Assembly (NCBI RefSeq): GCF_003719305.1
Contig: NZ_RARC01000011.1
Span: forward strand, 1 to 64,000
Length of the DNA: 64,000 nt
Source: Mycolicibacterium stellerae
GTDB taxonomy: Bacteria > Actinomycetota > Actinomycetes > Mycobacteriales > Mycobacteriaceae
Direction of reading: 5' to 3'
The position numbers were made by a program, and so were the translations under genes. Every line of letters starts with the position of its first letter. Position 1 is the first letter of the stretch. Below are positions 48,724-60,082 of the stretch, in pieces. The notes under the pieces are model-generated. The model searched no databases, had not been told where the DNA came from, and saw nothing but the letters and a program-made list of their open reading frames with translations.

Positions 48724-50064
48724 TCACCCAATTACGATTATGTCGCTGATCTTGTCGGTAATGCCCCTGACTCGTGGGAGGAGGTCACCGACCTGTTCAG
48801 GAGTCAACGGAGAATTTCTGAGATCGAGCACGATACCCCCTCCTCGAACTTGACTGCTCTTGTCGGCGATCGCGCCCACCAGACGGTCTATGTTGCCGCT
48901 CCTCGGCGTATAGACATCGTATGGCACACCATCGAGCGTTAGGTCAGACATTCTGCCTGCGGATGGATCCGCTTGCCGCAGAAGGACATCGTGACCGCGG
49001 TTCGCCAATTCTTCTGCGGCCTCCCGCTCACTTGCGGAAAATCCTTGCCCACTAACCGTCAGATTGCCGTTCTTCAGTACTGGGGACGCCGGGTCCTCCC
49101 GCTTACCCTTCCGCGCAAGGCTCTTGATGCGTTCAAGGCGCTTTCGAGCGCCTGCGATGTCGTGAGCCTTTTTGACGCCTTGGCTGATGCGTTTGGAGAT
49201 CTTCCAGGCGCCGATGGCCGAGCGGATGGTGCTGGCGAATTTGGTGATGGTGTGGGCGGCTTTGGCGGTGCCTGCGGCGGCGCCGACGCCGAAGCTGACG
49301 CATGCGGCGAAGATGGAGATCACTGCGGTGGCGGCCAGTTCGACCGCCAGGTCGGTCAAGATGTCTTCGAGCTGCTGGCGTAGGTCTTCCAGTGCCGCCT
49401 TGTAGTCGCGGCACGATGTCACTAGTTCGCTGCAGCCGGCCAGGATCGCCGCCGTCGCATCCCGCAGCTCGCGCAGATCCCTGGTGAGGTATTCGACCTC
49501 GGGGGACTGGGTGTCGCTGAATGCGCGGGCGTTGACCTCGAGAGCCTCAACCACGGTCTTCGTCTGATATACCGTGGCAAGCCGGTCCCACACCTGGGCG
49601 GCGGTATCGACCTTGATGGTGTCGCCGTCGGGCACCGGCACGCCGACCTGCTCGACGAGGCCCAGCGCGTCATCCAGCAAGCCTTGGCCGGGGCCGCCCG
49701 CCGACGGCGGCGCGGTCAGCACACCGGCCACGCTGGCGGGTTCGGGTGGGCGCTGCGGCGGCGCACCCCGGTCACCGGCGGTGGCGTTGTATTCGGCGAC
49801 GGCGTGGTTGTAACCGGCTTGGATGATCACCCCGCCGTAGTTCTGCAGCGCCGTGGTCAAATCGTTGACCGAATCCAGCACTTCGCGTGCACGCCCGTCA
49901 TACGAGGTCGCCCACACGGTGCCTGCATCGTCGGTGCCCGCCATCGGGGCGGTATCACCCAAAATCCGGACGTTCACCGAAAACGCGTCGTACACCTCGC
50001 CGGCCAACTCGAACAACCGGCTACCGACCGCGTAGTAGGTGTCGGTGTCGACGTCCTGGGTCAC
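48724..50064 (-). CDS. type VII secretion polymorphic toxin with CdiA-CT-like nuclease tip
   Basis: The 446-aa protein has an N-terminal helical WXG100/LXG-like region (VGSRLFELAGEVYDAF, VWATSYDGRA). A Pro-rich linker near residue 115, a long helical middle and an Ala/Gly hydrophobic stretch (about 230-270) follow. From about residue 341 the tip reads FSASEREAAEELANRGHDVL, SDLTLDGVPYDVYTP and IADKSSQVRGGGIVLDLRNS. The E, D and K pattern resembles the PD-(D/E)xK tRNase CdiA_C fold. GTG 50064 overlaps the stop of a WXG100 gene (GTGA). It is likely exported by an ESX system and toxic to competitors; tip specificity is inferred. Confidence 0.75.
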   Translation of the reverse strand: MTQDVDTDTYYAVGSRLFELAGEVYDAFSVNVRILGDTAPMAGTDDAGTVWATSYDGRAREVLDSVNDLTTALQNYGGVIIQAGYNHAVAEYNATAGDRGAPPQRPPEPASVAGVLTAPPSAGGPGQGLLDDALGLVEQVGVPVPDGDTIKVDTAAQVWDRLATVYQTKTVVEALEVNARAFSDTQSPEVEYLTRDLRELRDATAAILAGCSELVTSCRDYKAALEDLRQQLEDILTDLAVELAATAVISIFAACVSFGVGAAAGTAKAAHTITKFASTIRSAIGAWKISKRISQGVKKAHDIAGARKRLERIKSLARKGKREDPASPVLKNGNLTVSGQGFSASEREAAEELANRGHDVLLRQADPSAGRMSDLTLDGVPYDVYTPRSGNIDRLVGAIADKSSQVRGGGIVLDLRNSPLTPEQVGDLLPRVRGITDKISDIIVIG

Positions 50065-50345
50065 GTCAGCATCGCTACATTGAGCTGGGCGGCGTCGGTG
50101 TAGTTGCGATGTGCGGCGTGTGCGGCGTGTCGCAACTGCGACAACGCTTCTCGCATCTGTTGCGCGGCGCTCATCCACTCCTGGTGCAGGGTGTTGTGGG
50201 CGGAGGCTCCCTCACCCTCCCACGACTCGTGCAGCGCGACGACTCGATCGTCGACCTGGGCAGCGATCATGTCGGCTCGCTCGTCGAAGGCGTGAAGCTT
50301 GGCGACGAAGGCCAGCAGTTCATCGAGTTCGACTCGGTAGCGCAT
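50061..50345 (-). CDS. WXG100 family protein, toxin partner 1
   Basis: The 94-aa helical hairpin protein has a central WEG (ALHESWEGEGASAHNTLHQE), the WXG turn of ESX secretion substrates. Start ATG 50345; stop overlaps the toxin start. Small WXG100 proteins encoded just upstream of LXG/WXG toxins act as export partners. No YxxxD/E signal is obvious at its C terminus. Confidence 0.85.
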   Translation of the reverse strand: MRYRVELDELLAFVAKLHAFDERADMIAAQVDDRVVALHESWEGEGASAHNTLHQEWMSAAQQMREALSQLRHAAHAAHRNYTDAAQLNVAMLT

Positions 50346-50347
50346 TA

Positions 50348-50659
50348 CTAGGCGACCTCGGTTGGCACGTTTCGCACCGAAACCGCAGAGGCGCTCTCCT
50401 GCTCGTCGTATTTCACCGCTGCCCGCTCGAGCAGCTGCGAGGATCCAGCGAGGCTCTCGACGAGCGTGGCCGCAGCGTCGTGCCACTCCTCCCACAGGGC
50501 GGCGTACGTAGACGCGGCAGCACCTGACCATCCCGATATGACGGTGCCCCATTCCCGCGACAACATCGCGAGTTCTGCTCGCAGCTCCTCGGCGTCACCG
50601 TTCACGGCGCGAGAAGTCCCGAGCACTCGGGGTACGTCGACGCTTATGCGGCTCAGCAC
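50348..50659 (-). CDS. WXG100 family protein, toxin partner 2
   Basis: The 103-aa protein has WSG in ISGWSGAAASTYAALWEEW, matching the WXG turn. It carries YDEQE near the C terminus, which fits the YxxxD/E type VII secretion signal. GTG 50659 is the start, and partner 1 begins 2 nt after its stop. The two probably form an EsxA/EsxB-like pair that helps deliver the toxin. It is the first gene of the island's operon. Confidence 0.85.
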   Translation of the reverse strand: MLSRISVDVPRVLGTSRAVNGDAEELRAELAMLSREWGTVISGWSGAAASTYAALWEEWHDAAATLVESLAGSSQLLERAAVKYDEQESASAVSVRNVPTEVA

Positions 50660-50685
50660 ATATCAAGCCTATGGGCCGCTAAGAC

Positions 50686-52095
50686 TCACTCCTGCACTAA
50701 TTTTGCGGACTCGGCGTCGGCAGAAGCGTCGTCCCGCTCCTCGCTGAAGTCCGGCAGCGCGCGGCCGGTCACCCGGTTGACGATGAACACCACCGCGCCG
50801 ACGGCCAGCCACACGACGCCGCCGATCTTGGCGAGCGGGTCGGCGTTGAACAGCACATAGCCGATGATCAGGAATCCGAGCGTGGGCACCACCAGATGCA
50901 GCAGATAGTTCTTCGACTTCTTGTGGCCGATGTAGTACCAGACGACGGAGATGTGCAGCAGGCAGAAGGCGAACAGCGCACCGAAGTTCACCAGGGACGA
51001 AATCAGGCCGATCTGGCCGACGAAGAACAGCACCAGCACGACGCTGATCGCGCTCACCACGAGAATCGCGTTGATCGGCACCTGCCGGGCACTGATCTTC
51101 GACAAGAAGCCGGGCAGCTGGCGGTCCCGGCTCATCGAGTACAGCAGCCGGCTGGTCGCCGCCTGGGCGGCCATCGCGTTCGCGAACCCGACGGCGAGCA
51201 CGTTGACGACGAAGAACGCGTTCATCCACCCGGTGTTCGACGCCGCCTCGACCAGCTTGAAGAACGCGTTGCCCGCCTCGTCGTCGCTGAACGATTCCCG
51301 TCCGCCCGCGAGCAGGCTGGCGAGCCAGGTCTGAACGATGAACAGGAACGCCACGATGAACAACGAGCCGACCATGGCGCGGCCCGCCGGGTTGCGCTTA
51401 CCCGTCGACTCCTCGGCGAGCGTCGAAATACCGTCGAAACCAAGGAAACTCAGCACCGCAATCGACAGTGCCGACGCGATCAACGGTGCGCTGACCAATT
51501 CGGAGTTCCAAATGGGCGTGGTGCTCCAGCCGACGTCGGGCAGCGATCCGCCGCTGATCGCGCGGAACGCGATGTAGACGAAGATCACCACGAAGACCAA
51601 CTCGATGGCCAGGAACACGCGGTTGGCCATCTTCAGCGAGTCGACGCCGAGAAGGTTGATCACCGTGTTCACGATCACGAACACGATCGCCCACAGCCAC
51701 CGTGGCGTGTCGGGGAACAGGCCGATCATCGATTCGGCGGCGAACACGTACAGCAGCGTCGGCACCAGCAGGTAGTCCAGCAGAATCGCCCAACCGGCGA
51801 AAAAGCCTGCGCCCGGATGGATCCCGCGCCCGACATACGAGAACACCGATCCCGCCAGCGGGAACGATCGGGCCATCTGCGCGTAGGCCATCGCGGTGAA
51901 CACCATCGCGATCAGGCCGATGAGATAGACCAGCGGCACCATGCCCGAGGCGCTGTTGTAGACGGTGCCGAAGATCGCCCACGGTGCGATCGGCACCATG
52001 AAGACCAGTCCGTAGATGAGCAGGTCGACGGTGGCGACCGAGCGGTGCAATTCCTGCTTGTAGCCGAAGGATTCGAGGCTGCGTTGGCCTTCCAT
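50686..52095 (-). CDS. APC superfamily amino-acid permease
   Basis: The 469-aa protein has 12 predicted membrane helices with the APC hallmark FMVPIAPWAIFGTVYNSASG in helix 1. FSYVGRGIHPGAGFFAGW and FLGFDGISTLAEES are further family segments. It should import an amino acid or amine by cation symport; substrate unknown. It is 23 nt downstream of the iminopeptidase-like hydrolase, suggesting uptake and breakdown of peptides or amides together. Confidence 0.9.
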   Translation of the reverse strand: MEGQRSLESFGYKQELHRSVATVDLLIYGLVFMVPIAPWAIFGTVYNSASGMVPLVYLIGLIAMVFTAMAYAQMARSFPLAGSVFSYVGRGIHPGAGFFAGWAILLDYLLVPTLLYVFAAESMIGLFPDTPRWLWAIVFVIVNTVINLLGVDSLKMANRVFLAIELVFVVIFVYIAFRAISGGSLPDVGWSTTPIWNSELVSAPLIASALSIAVLSFLGFDGISTLAEESTGKRNPAGRAMVGSLFIVAFLFIVQTWLASLLAGGRESFSDDEAGNAFFKLVEAASNTGWMNAFFVVNVLAVGFANAMAAQAATSRLLYSMSRDRQLPGFLSKISARQVPINAILVVSAISVVLVLFFVGQIGLISSLVNFGALFAFCLLHISVVWYYIGHKKSKNYLLHLVVPTLGFLIIGYVLFNADPLAKIGGVVWLAVGAVVFIVNRVTGRALPDFSEERDDASADAESAKLVQE

Positions 52096-52118
52096 GACTG
52101 TCCTGTCGTCGAGGTGAG

Positions 52119-53042
52119 CTAGACGCGGGCTGTCGCGTCGTTACGGGTGAGGAACGCGGCGACGACGGCGCGAACCTCCTCTGGCTTCTCCAGATGTGAG
52201 CAGTGGCTGGTGTCGGGAAAGACGTGGCTCTCCGCGCCGGGGATGTGGTCGACATACGGCTGCCAGGTCTCGGGGGTGGCCTCGTCGAACTCACCCGCGA
52301 TCACCAGCGTGGGCGCGGTGATCTGGGGAAGCCGGTCGATGATGTCCCACCCGCGCAGGGTGCCGAGCACATGAAACTCGTTGGGACCGTTCATAGTGTG
52401 GTAGACCGTCGGCTCGGCCTCCATCTGCTCGATGGTGTCGACGAGGTCCTGCGGCATCGGCACGACCCGGCACAGGTGGCGGCGATAGAACTCGTCGGTC
52501 GCCGCCAGGTACTCCGGGTCGGTCACGGTGCCCGCCTCTTCATGACGGGTCAGCGCGTCCTGGATGTCCGGTGGTAGCGCGGCCACCAAGTCCGCGCACC
52601 CGGCCATCCAGAGCTCCATCGACGCCGGCGAGTTGCAGATTGCCACCGACTTCAGCCCGGATGGTTGCAGGACCGCGATCTCGGCGCTCAGCATGCCGCC
52701 CCACGACTGGCCGAGCAGGTGGTACTCGTCGATACCCAGCGCTTCGCGGACCGCGTGGAACTCCTCCACGAACAGGGCGGGCGTCCAGAAGTCGGCGGGT
52801 GCATCGGGGAGGTGTGTGCTTTTCCCGCAACCGAGCTGGTCGTAATGGATGACCGTGCGGCCGGTCTCGCCCGCCAGCTCGGCGAAGTTGCGGACGTAGT
52901 TGTGCGCCATCCCCGGGCCGCCGTGCAGGACGAACAGGGGCAGCGAGCCGGGTCGGGGATCGTCGGGTGCGGTGATCTGGACCCAGGTCTGATGGCCGCG
53001 GAACGGGACCATCCGGGTGGTACAAGCCATGAAATTCAGCAT
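52119..53042 (-). CDS. proline iminopeptidase-family alpha/beta hydrolase
   Basis: The 307-aa S33-type hydrolase has the oxyanion motif HGGPG, nucleophile GQSWGG (Ser near residue 112), Asp in GEFDEATP and His in DTSHCSHLEKPE. It resembles prolyl iminopeptidases and L-amino-acid amidases. The ATG at 53042 follows AGGAG closely; ATG 53030 is possible. It is divergent from a GntR regulator that likely controls it and the permease. Confidence 0.87.
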   Translation of the reverse strand: MLNFMACTTRMVPFRGHQTWVQITAPDDPRPGSLPLFVLHGGPGMAHNYVRNFAELAGETGRTVIHYDQLGCGKSTHLPDAPADFWTPALFVEEFHAVREALGIDEYHLLGQSWGGMLSAEIAVLQPSGLKSVAICNSPASMELWMAGCADLVAALPPDIQDALTRHEEAGTVTDPEYLAATDEFYRRHLCRVVPMPQDLVDTIEQMEAEPTVYHTMNGPNEFHVLGTLRGWDIIDRLPQITAPTLVIAGEFDEATPETWQPYVDHIPGAESHVFPDTSHCSHLEKPEEVRAVVAAFLTRNDATARV

Positions 53043-53053
53043 GGACTCCTAAA

Positions 53054-53070
53054 GGTCTCATGACAAGACC
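53054..53070. promoter_or_regulatory. candidate GntR operator
   Basis: GGTCT, 7 nt, AGACC forms an inverted repeat in the 73-nt gap between the divergent hydrolase and GntR genes, 12 nt from the hydrolase ATG. It fits FadR-type dimer binding in spacing, though arms are only 5 bp. Confidence 0.4.
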
Positions 53071-53115
53071 ATTGATCGGGATTTAACATTTGAGCCGACG
53101 ACGAAGGAATGACGC

Positions 53116-53877
53116 ATGGCGCACAACGGCGCACCGGCAGTTTTGCTACACCAGCAGCGAGACACGCCCACCCGCGTCGACGAGATCACCGATCGCCTGA
53201 TCACCGCGATAGCGATCGGCGAATACCTGCCCGGTGCGCGGTTGCCGGTCGAACGCGACCTCGCCGCGTCGCTGAACGCGGGTCGCATGACGGTGCGCGC
53301 CGCGCTTGCGCGTCTGCTCGATCGGGGGCTGATCGAGACGCGGCGCGGACGCGGCGGCGGGTCATACGTGCGCGACCAGTGGCCCGACTCGTCGACCGAT
53401 GCGGTCGGCCGCACACTGCGAGCACGTCTCGGCGAACTACGCGACCGCTGCGACGCGATCTGCCGATTGCAAGGCACCGTCAGCCGGGCCGCCGCAGACT
53501 CCCGCACCGAAGACGACATCTCCGTCATCCGGGCCAGGCTCGACGACTATCGAACCGCAGAGAGTGGTCTGGCCGCCCAGCAGGCTGACAGCCGGCTTCA
53601 TGTGGCGATCATGGACGCCGCGCACAACGACGTCCTCAAGCAGGTGCTGCTCGACCTGAAGGCCACTGTGAGCATCGGCGCTCCGGCGCACCTGTGGGGC
53701 GAGCCGTCCAACATGCGCACGATGGAACTGCGAGCCCTGCGCGAACACGAACAACTGATCGACGCCATCGCCGACGGCCGCGCCGACGAAGCCGACCATC
53801 TCGCGCGCCACCACGGGGTGATCGACTTCGAGCTCATCACCGCCGCGATGCAGCGCGCCGGGGTGCTCACCGATTGA
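53116..53877 (+). CDS. GntR/FadR-family transcriptional regulator
   Basis: The 253-aa protein has an N-terminal GntR winged helix (LPVERDLAASLNAGRMTVRA, then LLDRGLIETRRGRGGGSYV). A C-terminal FCD helical ligand domain follows, with metal-type residues in ADSRLHVAIMDAAHND and REHEQLIDAIADG. It is divergent from the hydrolase/permease operon and probably represses it until an amino-acid or peptide-derived ligand binds. Confidence 0.9.
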   Translation: MAHNGAPAVLLHQQRDTPTRVDEITDRLITAIAIGEYLPGARLPVERDLAASLNAGRMTVRAALARLLDRGLIETRRGRGGGSYVRDQWPDSSTDAVGRTLRARLGELRDRCDAICRLQGTVSRAAADSRTEDDISVIRARLDDYRTAESGLAAQQADSRLHVAIMDAAHNDVLKQVLLDLKATVSIGAPAHLWGEPSNMRTMELRALREHEQLIDAIADGRADEADHLARHHGVIDFELITAAMQRAGVLTD

Positions 53878-53908
53878 TCCGCGCGTCGAGGAAACCGCCG
53901 ACGCCATG

Positions 53909-54496
53909 TCAGTTGAACGGGATGACGTTATCGGCCTTCGAACGCTGATATTGCTCCGACAAGCGTGCATAGGCATCGCGGATCCGCTTGTCCTGCTCCC
54001 GCAGTTGTGCGCGTAGCGGCTCGGGCTCCGTCTCGACCAGCGCGGCAACCGAGTACGCGGTCCAGAACGCGTTGCTTCGCCGGTAGGCGCCATCCTCGAC
54101 ACCGAACACCTCCTTGAGGATCTTCAAGTCGTGCGGGATGCCGAAGGCGTCACGGGAATCCTCGTAGGTGAAGAAGTAGTAGAAATTGTCGAACCCGCAC
54201 CAGGTGATCGCCGACAGGCACAGCGGGCACGGTTCGTGGGTGGACAGGAACACCAGGTCGCGCGTCGACGGTCGCCCGGCCATCTCGTAGAACCGGTTCA
54301 GTGTGCTGATCTCGCCGTGCAGCAGCGGATTGTCGGTTTCCCTGTTCGTGCCTGCGATGACAACCGAGAAATCGGATTTGCGTAACAGGGCGGCGCCGAA
54401 AACCTTGTTCCCCGCGGCGACGCCACGCTCGGTCATCGGCAGGATGTCGCGCTCCATGACATCGAGTAGGAGGGAAGCGACGCTGTTATCCCCCAT
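53909..54496 (-). CDS. cytidine/deoxycytidylate deaminase-like zinc enzyme
   Basis: The 195-aa protein has the zinc deaminase signature: HGEISTLN (His, catalytic Glu) and THEPCPLCLSAI (PCxxC). Aromatic residues (FDNFYYFFTYED) follow. The substrate may be a nucleoside or guanine-like base. Start ATG 54496 begins the conserved region; an upstream GTG adds a non-conserved extension. It is divergent from thyX, with which a pyrimidine link is possible but unproven. Confidence 0.85.
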   Translation of the reverse strand: MGDNSVASLLLDVMERDILPMTERGVAAGNKVFGAALLRKSDFSVVIAGTNRETDNPLLHGEISTLNRFYEMAGRPSTRDLVFLSTHEPCPLCLSAITWCGFDNFYYFFTYEDSRDAFGIPHDLKILKEVFGVEDGAYRRSNAFWTAYSVAALVETEPEPLRAQLREQDKRIRDAYARLSEQYQRSKADNVIPFN

Positions 54497-54580
54497 CGGA
54501 CCAGGGTAGCTCCGCGAAACCGCCACCCCGGTGTGCAACGCCGCAAAGCTTGCGTTGAGGAGCTCGCGTTAGGGTGAGCC

Positions 54581-56260
<1,680 letters not shown>

Positions 56261-56261
<1 letters not shown>

Positions 56262-57937
56262 TGGACACGGATTTCAGACCGCCGGGACCGCTGGTCCCCG
56301 GAGGGTTGCGGGTCACGGCGCTGGGCGGCATCAGCGAAATCGGCCGCAACATGACTGTCTTCGAGCATCTCGGTCGGCTGCTGATCGTCGACTGCGGGGT
56401 GCTCTTTCCCGGCCACGACGAGCCGGGCGTCGACCTGATCCTGCCCGACCTGCGTCTTGTCGAGGATCGCCTCGACGACGTCGAGGCGCTGGTGCTGACC
56501 CACGCGCACGAGGACCACATCGGCGCCATCCCGTTTCTGCTCAAGCTGCGGCCCGACATCCCGCTGGTCGGTTCGAAGTTCACGCTGGCGCTGGTCGCGG
56601 AGAAGTGCCGCGAACACCGCATCAAGCCGGTGTTCGAGGAAGTCGCCGAGGGCCAGAGCTCGATTCACGGCGTGTTCGAGTGCGAGTATTTCGCGGTCAA
56701 TCACTCGATTCCGGGCTGCCTGGCGATCGCGATTCACACCGGGGCGGGCACCGTGCTGCACACCGGGGACATCAAGCTCGACCAGTCGCCGCCCGACGGC
56801 AGGCCCACAGACCTTCCCGGCATGTCGCGACTCGGCGACTCGGGCGTCGATCTGTTCCTGTGCGACTCGACGAACTCCGAGATTCCCGGCGTGGGCCCGT
56901 CGGAAAGCGAGATCGGTCCGAACATGCACCGGCTGATCCGCGGTGCAGAAGGGCGGGTCATCGTCGCCTGCTTCGCGTCCAATGTGGGTCGGGTGCAGCA
57001 GATCATCGATGCATCGGTGGCGCTCGGCCGCAAGGTGTCGTTCGTCGGCCGCTCGATGGTGCGCAACATGGGGATCGCGAAGGAGCTGGGCTACCTCACC
57101 GTCGACGACGACGACGTCATCGACATCGGCGCAGCGGAGATGATGGCGCCCGGGCGCGTCGTGCTCGTCACCACCGGAACGCAGGGCGAGCCGATGGCCG
57201 CGCTGTCGCGGATGTCGCGAGGTGAACATCGCAGCATCACGCTGACGTCGGGCGATCTCATCGTCATGTCGTCGTCTCAGATCCCGGGCAACGAGGAAGC
57301 GATCTTCGGCGTGTTGGACGCCCTGGCCAAGATCGGCGTCCGCGTCGTCACCAATGCCCAGGTGCGCATTCATGTCTCGGGTCACGCATACGCGGGCGAG
57401 CTGCTGTTTCTGTACAACGGAGTGCGGCCGCGCAACGTGATGCCGGTGCACGGAACCTGGCGGATGCTGCGGGCCAATGCGGCGCTGGCCGCCCGCACGG
57501 GAGTACCGGAGGAGAACGTGGTGCTGGCGGAGAACGGCGTCAGTGTCGACCTGGTCGCGGGCAAGGCATCGATTTCCGGTGCGGTATCCACCGGCAAGAT
57601 GTTCGTCGACGGGTTGATCACCGGTGACGTCGGCGATGCCGTCGTCGGCGAACGGCTCACGCTGTCATCGGGATTCATCGGGATAACGATCGTGCTGCGC
57701 CGCGGAACCGGGCGGGTGGCCGCGCCTGCGCGGCTGCACTCGCGCGGCTTCTCCGAGGACCCGAAGGCGCTGGAGCCGGTGACGTCCATGGTGGAGGAGG
57801 AGCTGGAATCACTTGCCGCCGACAACATCACCGACGTTGCCAGGATCGCTCAGGCGGTGCGCCGCACCGTCGGTAAATGGGTGGGGGAGACCTACCGTCG
57901 ACAGCCGATGATCGTGCCGACGATCATCGAGATCTAG
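56261..57937 (+). CDS. rnj: ribonuclease J
   Basis: The 558-aa metallo-beta-lactamase-fold RNase acts as 5'-3' exonuclease and endonuclease. The HxHxDH zinc motif THAHEDHIGAIPF lies near residue 83. LHTGDIKLDQ, CDSTNSE, SSSQIPGNE and HVSGHAYAGEL are beta-CASP motifs. GTG 56261 overlaps the dapA stop by one base. In M. tuberculosis this is Rv2752c. Convergent with a small secreted-protein gene, overlapping 4 nt. Confidence 0.96.
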
Positions 57938-58287
57938 CCGACGGGCTCAAGGTTCTGGATGGTGCTTCCTGGCGGCACGTAGACCGGATCAGGCGTCAGC
58001 GTCTGGGTGGATAGGTCCGATGGCGGGGTCCACTCCTCGGCCTGTTCCTTCGGCGGGGCGACGCATTTTGAACCCGCCCAGACTCCACCTGTCTTGATAC
58101 AGCAATATTTCAAGTGGTCATACCATCGGCCAATGTTGTCTTGCCGATCATATGGATAGGAAGCCTTGCACTGGTCGTAGGCGCCGATATCCCATTCCTT
58201 GGGCTCCGCGGTCGCGACTGCGGGAGAGGCGAGTGCAACGGCTGCAACGGCGATGGCGAGCTTAGCAGCGCGGATCGGACCGGTCAT
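57934..58287 (-). CDS. small secreted cysteine-containing protein
   Basis: The 117-aa precursor has a signal peptide (RAAKLAIAVAAVALASPAVA, cleavage near TAEP). A mature domain of about 90 residues contains four cysteines (YDQCKASYP, KYCCIKTGG, GSKCVAPP) and a Pro-rich tail. No family name is certain, though similar small secreted proteins are common in mycobacteria. ATG 58287 follows AGGGAA. Confidence 0.75.
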   Translation of the reverse strand: MTGPIRAAKLAIAVAAVALASPAVATAEPKEWDIGAYDQCKASYPYDRQDNIGRWYDHLKYCCIKTGGVWAGSKCVAPPKEQAEEWTPPSDLSTQTLTPDPVYVPPGSTIQNLEPVG

Positions 58288-58391
58288 CTCTTCGTTCCCT
58301 TCGGTCGACGGTGATGTCGTGCGAACGAGTGTGTGGGGGCCGATGAGACGGCAGAAAGGGGCAAATGCCCCATATCGACGACGGGATCGCG

Positions 58392-59264
58392 TCAGCGCTT
58401 CGCGCAGTAGGCCGACCACTCCAGATCGGAGGCGGCGAGATTGCGTCCGGTCGGTCGGATGTAGTGCCGCAGGTAATAGTCGGGACCCGCCTGCTCGACC
58501 AGTCGCCAGCCGTATGTGCCGACGAACTCGGCGATCTCGTCGGGGTCGATGCCGAACTTCCACACCTGTCGCCGTTGCCTGAAGCGCTTGTACAACACCG
58601 CTGCGTCGTACATGTTGCGCCCTTCGATGAAGTCCGCGCGGACATAGGTGAACACCAGCCGACTCCCCGTCGGGGCGGCCTGCAATGCCGCGAGCGTCGT
58701 ACGCACGGCATCCTCGGTCAGGTACTGCGTCACGCCTTCCCAGACGAAGAACGTCCTGGCGTCGGTCTGGTAGCCGTGCTCGGTCAGGGTGCCGACCAGG
58801 TCGTCGCGTTCGAAGTCCAACGGCACCAGGCGAACCGAGGCAGGAATGGGCCCGATCGCGCGTCGCAGGGCGGCATTCTTGCGCGCGACGTTGACCGGAA
58901 GGTCGACCTCGAATACCGGGATATCGGAGCGGCGTGCGAGGCGTAAACCCCTGGTGTCCATGCCCGCACCGAGCACGACGACGGCGTCGACGTCCTGCAG
59001 TGCCTCATCGAGCCTGTCGTCGATGAAGCGTTTGCGGCAGGAGATGAGCGCCCATGAGCCGGGCACCGCCTTCTCGCCGGCCGATATCGTCAGGCGGCGC
59101 AGCAGGGGCCACCGCATCGCACGAACAACCGCGCGCTGGCCTGCGGGCAGGATCGAGGCGGCGAGGTCGTCGTCGACCAGACGGCGTTCGGGCGGCTCGT
59201 ACTGCTCGATCGCCGCCTCGACCATCGGGCCGAAGGCGGTCTGGGCGGCGGGATTTCGCGCCAT
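58392..59264 (-). CDS. SAM-dependent methyltransferase, TIGR00027/LCMT family
   Basis: The 290-aa protein matches the mycobacterial putative methyltransferases of the Ppm1/LCMT type. VDAVVVLGAGMDTRGLRL is the SAM-binding motif, VFEVDLP follows, then LVPLDFERDDL and FFVWEGVTQYLTEDAV. Substrate unknown. ATG 59264 shares its A with the stop of the SDR gene upstream (TGATG), so the three genes to 60396 form one operon. Confidence 0.85.
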   Translation of the reverse strand: MARNPAAQTAFGPMVEAAIEQYEPPERRLVDDDLAASILPAGQRAVVRAMRWPLLRRLTISAGEKAVPGSWALISCRKRFIDDRLDEALQDVDAVVVLGAGMDTRGLRLARRSDIPVFEVDLPVNVARKNAALRRAIGPIPASVRLVPLDFERDDLVGTLTEHGYQTDARTFFVWEGVTQYLTEDAVRTTLAALQAAPTGSRLVFTYVRADFIEGRNMYDAAVLYKRFRQRRQVWKFGIDPDEIAEFVGTYGWRLVEQAGPDYYLRHYIRPTGRNLAASDLEWSAYCAKR

Positions 59265-60082
59265 CAGCGCTTGTTGACGTAGCCCGCGTCCACGGGCAAC
59301 GTCACTCCCGTGATATACCAGGCCTCGTCCGAGACCAGCCATGCCACCGCGGCGGCGATGTCCTCGGAGTCGACGGCCTGCACCGGCAGCGCCATGCCGA
59401 AATCGACCGGCGCGTCGTTCTCCTCGGTGATCCGTGCCAACCACTGCCTGGTGAACTCGTTGTTGATCATCGGCGTGTTCACCGCTGCCGGATGAATCGA
59501 GTTGACCCGGATGCGATGCGGCGCAAGGTGGTTGGCGTACGCCCGCATCAGCCCGACGACACCGTGCTTGGCTGCCGTGTAACCGAGCGACCCGGCGTCG
59601 TCGCCGCCGATCCCGACCAGACCCGCGGCGGAACTCGTCAGCACGATCGCGCCACCGTCGCCCTGCTCGACCATCGTCGGGATCGCGACCTCGACGGTGT
59701 GGTGCACGCCGGTGAGGTTCACGTCGACCACGTCGCGCCAGCCCGCTTCGCCCGACTGCATCGGGGCGATGCCGGCGTTGGCGATGACGATGTCCAACCT
59801 GCCGAACTCGTCCAGACCGGCCTGCAGTGCGGTGTTGAGCGCGTCGCGATCGCGAACGTCGGCCTCCCGCGCCACGATCCGTGCACCGGCGTCCTCGACG
59901 AGCTTGACGGTCGCAGCGAGATCGTCGGCCGTGGCCATCGGGTAGGGCACCGACGCGATCTGGTCGCAGATGTCGACCGCGATGACGTCGGCGCCGTCGG
60001 ACGCCAACCGCACGGCCTCGGCCCGCCCCTGGCCGCGAGCGGCACCGGTGATGAACGCGACCTTGCCGTCGAGCGACGCCAT
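59264..60082 (-). CDS. mycofactocin-coupled short-chain dehydrogenase
   Basis: The 272-aa SDR has [15 protein letters not shown] (nucleotide motif) followed by the longer [16 protein letters not shown] insert typical of mycofactocin-dependent SDRs, which do not release their NAD cofactor. SSAAG and YTAAKHG supply catalytic Ser, Tyr and Lys. Corresponds to Rv2750. Substrate likely a xenobiotic or lipid alcohol. Overlaps the monooxygenase gene by one base. Confidence 0.88.
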   Translation of the reverse strand: MASLDGKVAFITGAARGQGRAEAVRLASDGADVIAVDICDQIASVPYPMATADDLAATVKLVEDAGARIVAREADVRDRDALNTALQAGLDEFGRLDIVIANAGIAPMQSGEAGWRDVVDVNLTGVHHTVEVAIPTMVEQGDGGAIVLTSSAAGLVGIGGDDAGSLGYTAAKHGVVGLMRAYANHLAPHRIRVNSIHPAAVNTPMINNEFTRQWLARITEENDAPVDFGMALPVQAVDSEDIAAAVAWLVSDEAWYITGVTLPVDAGYVNKR

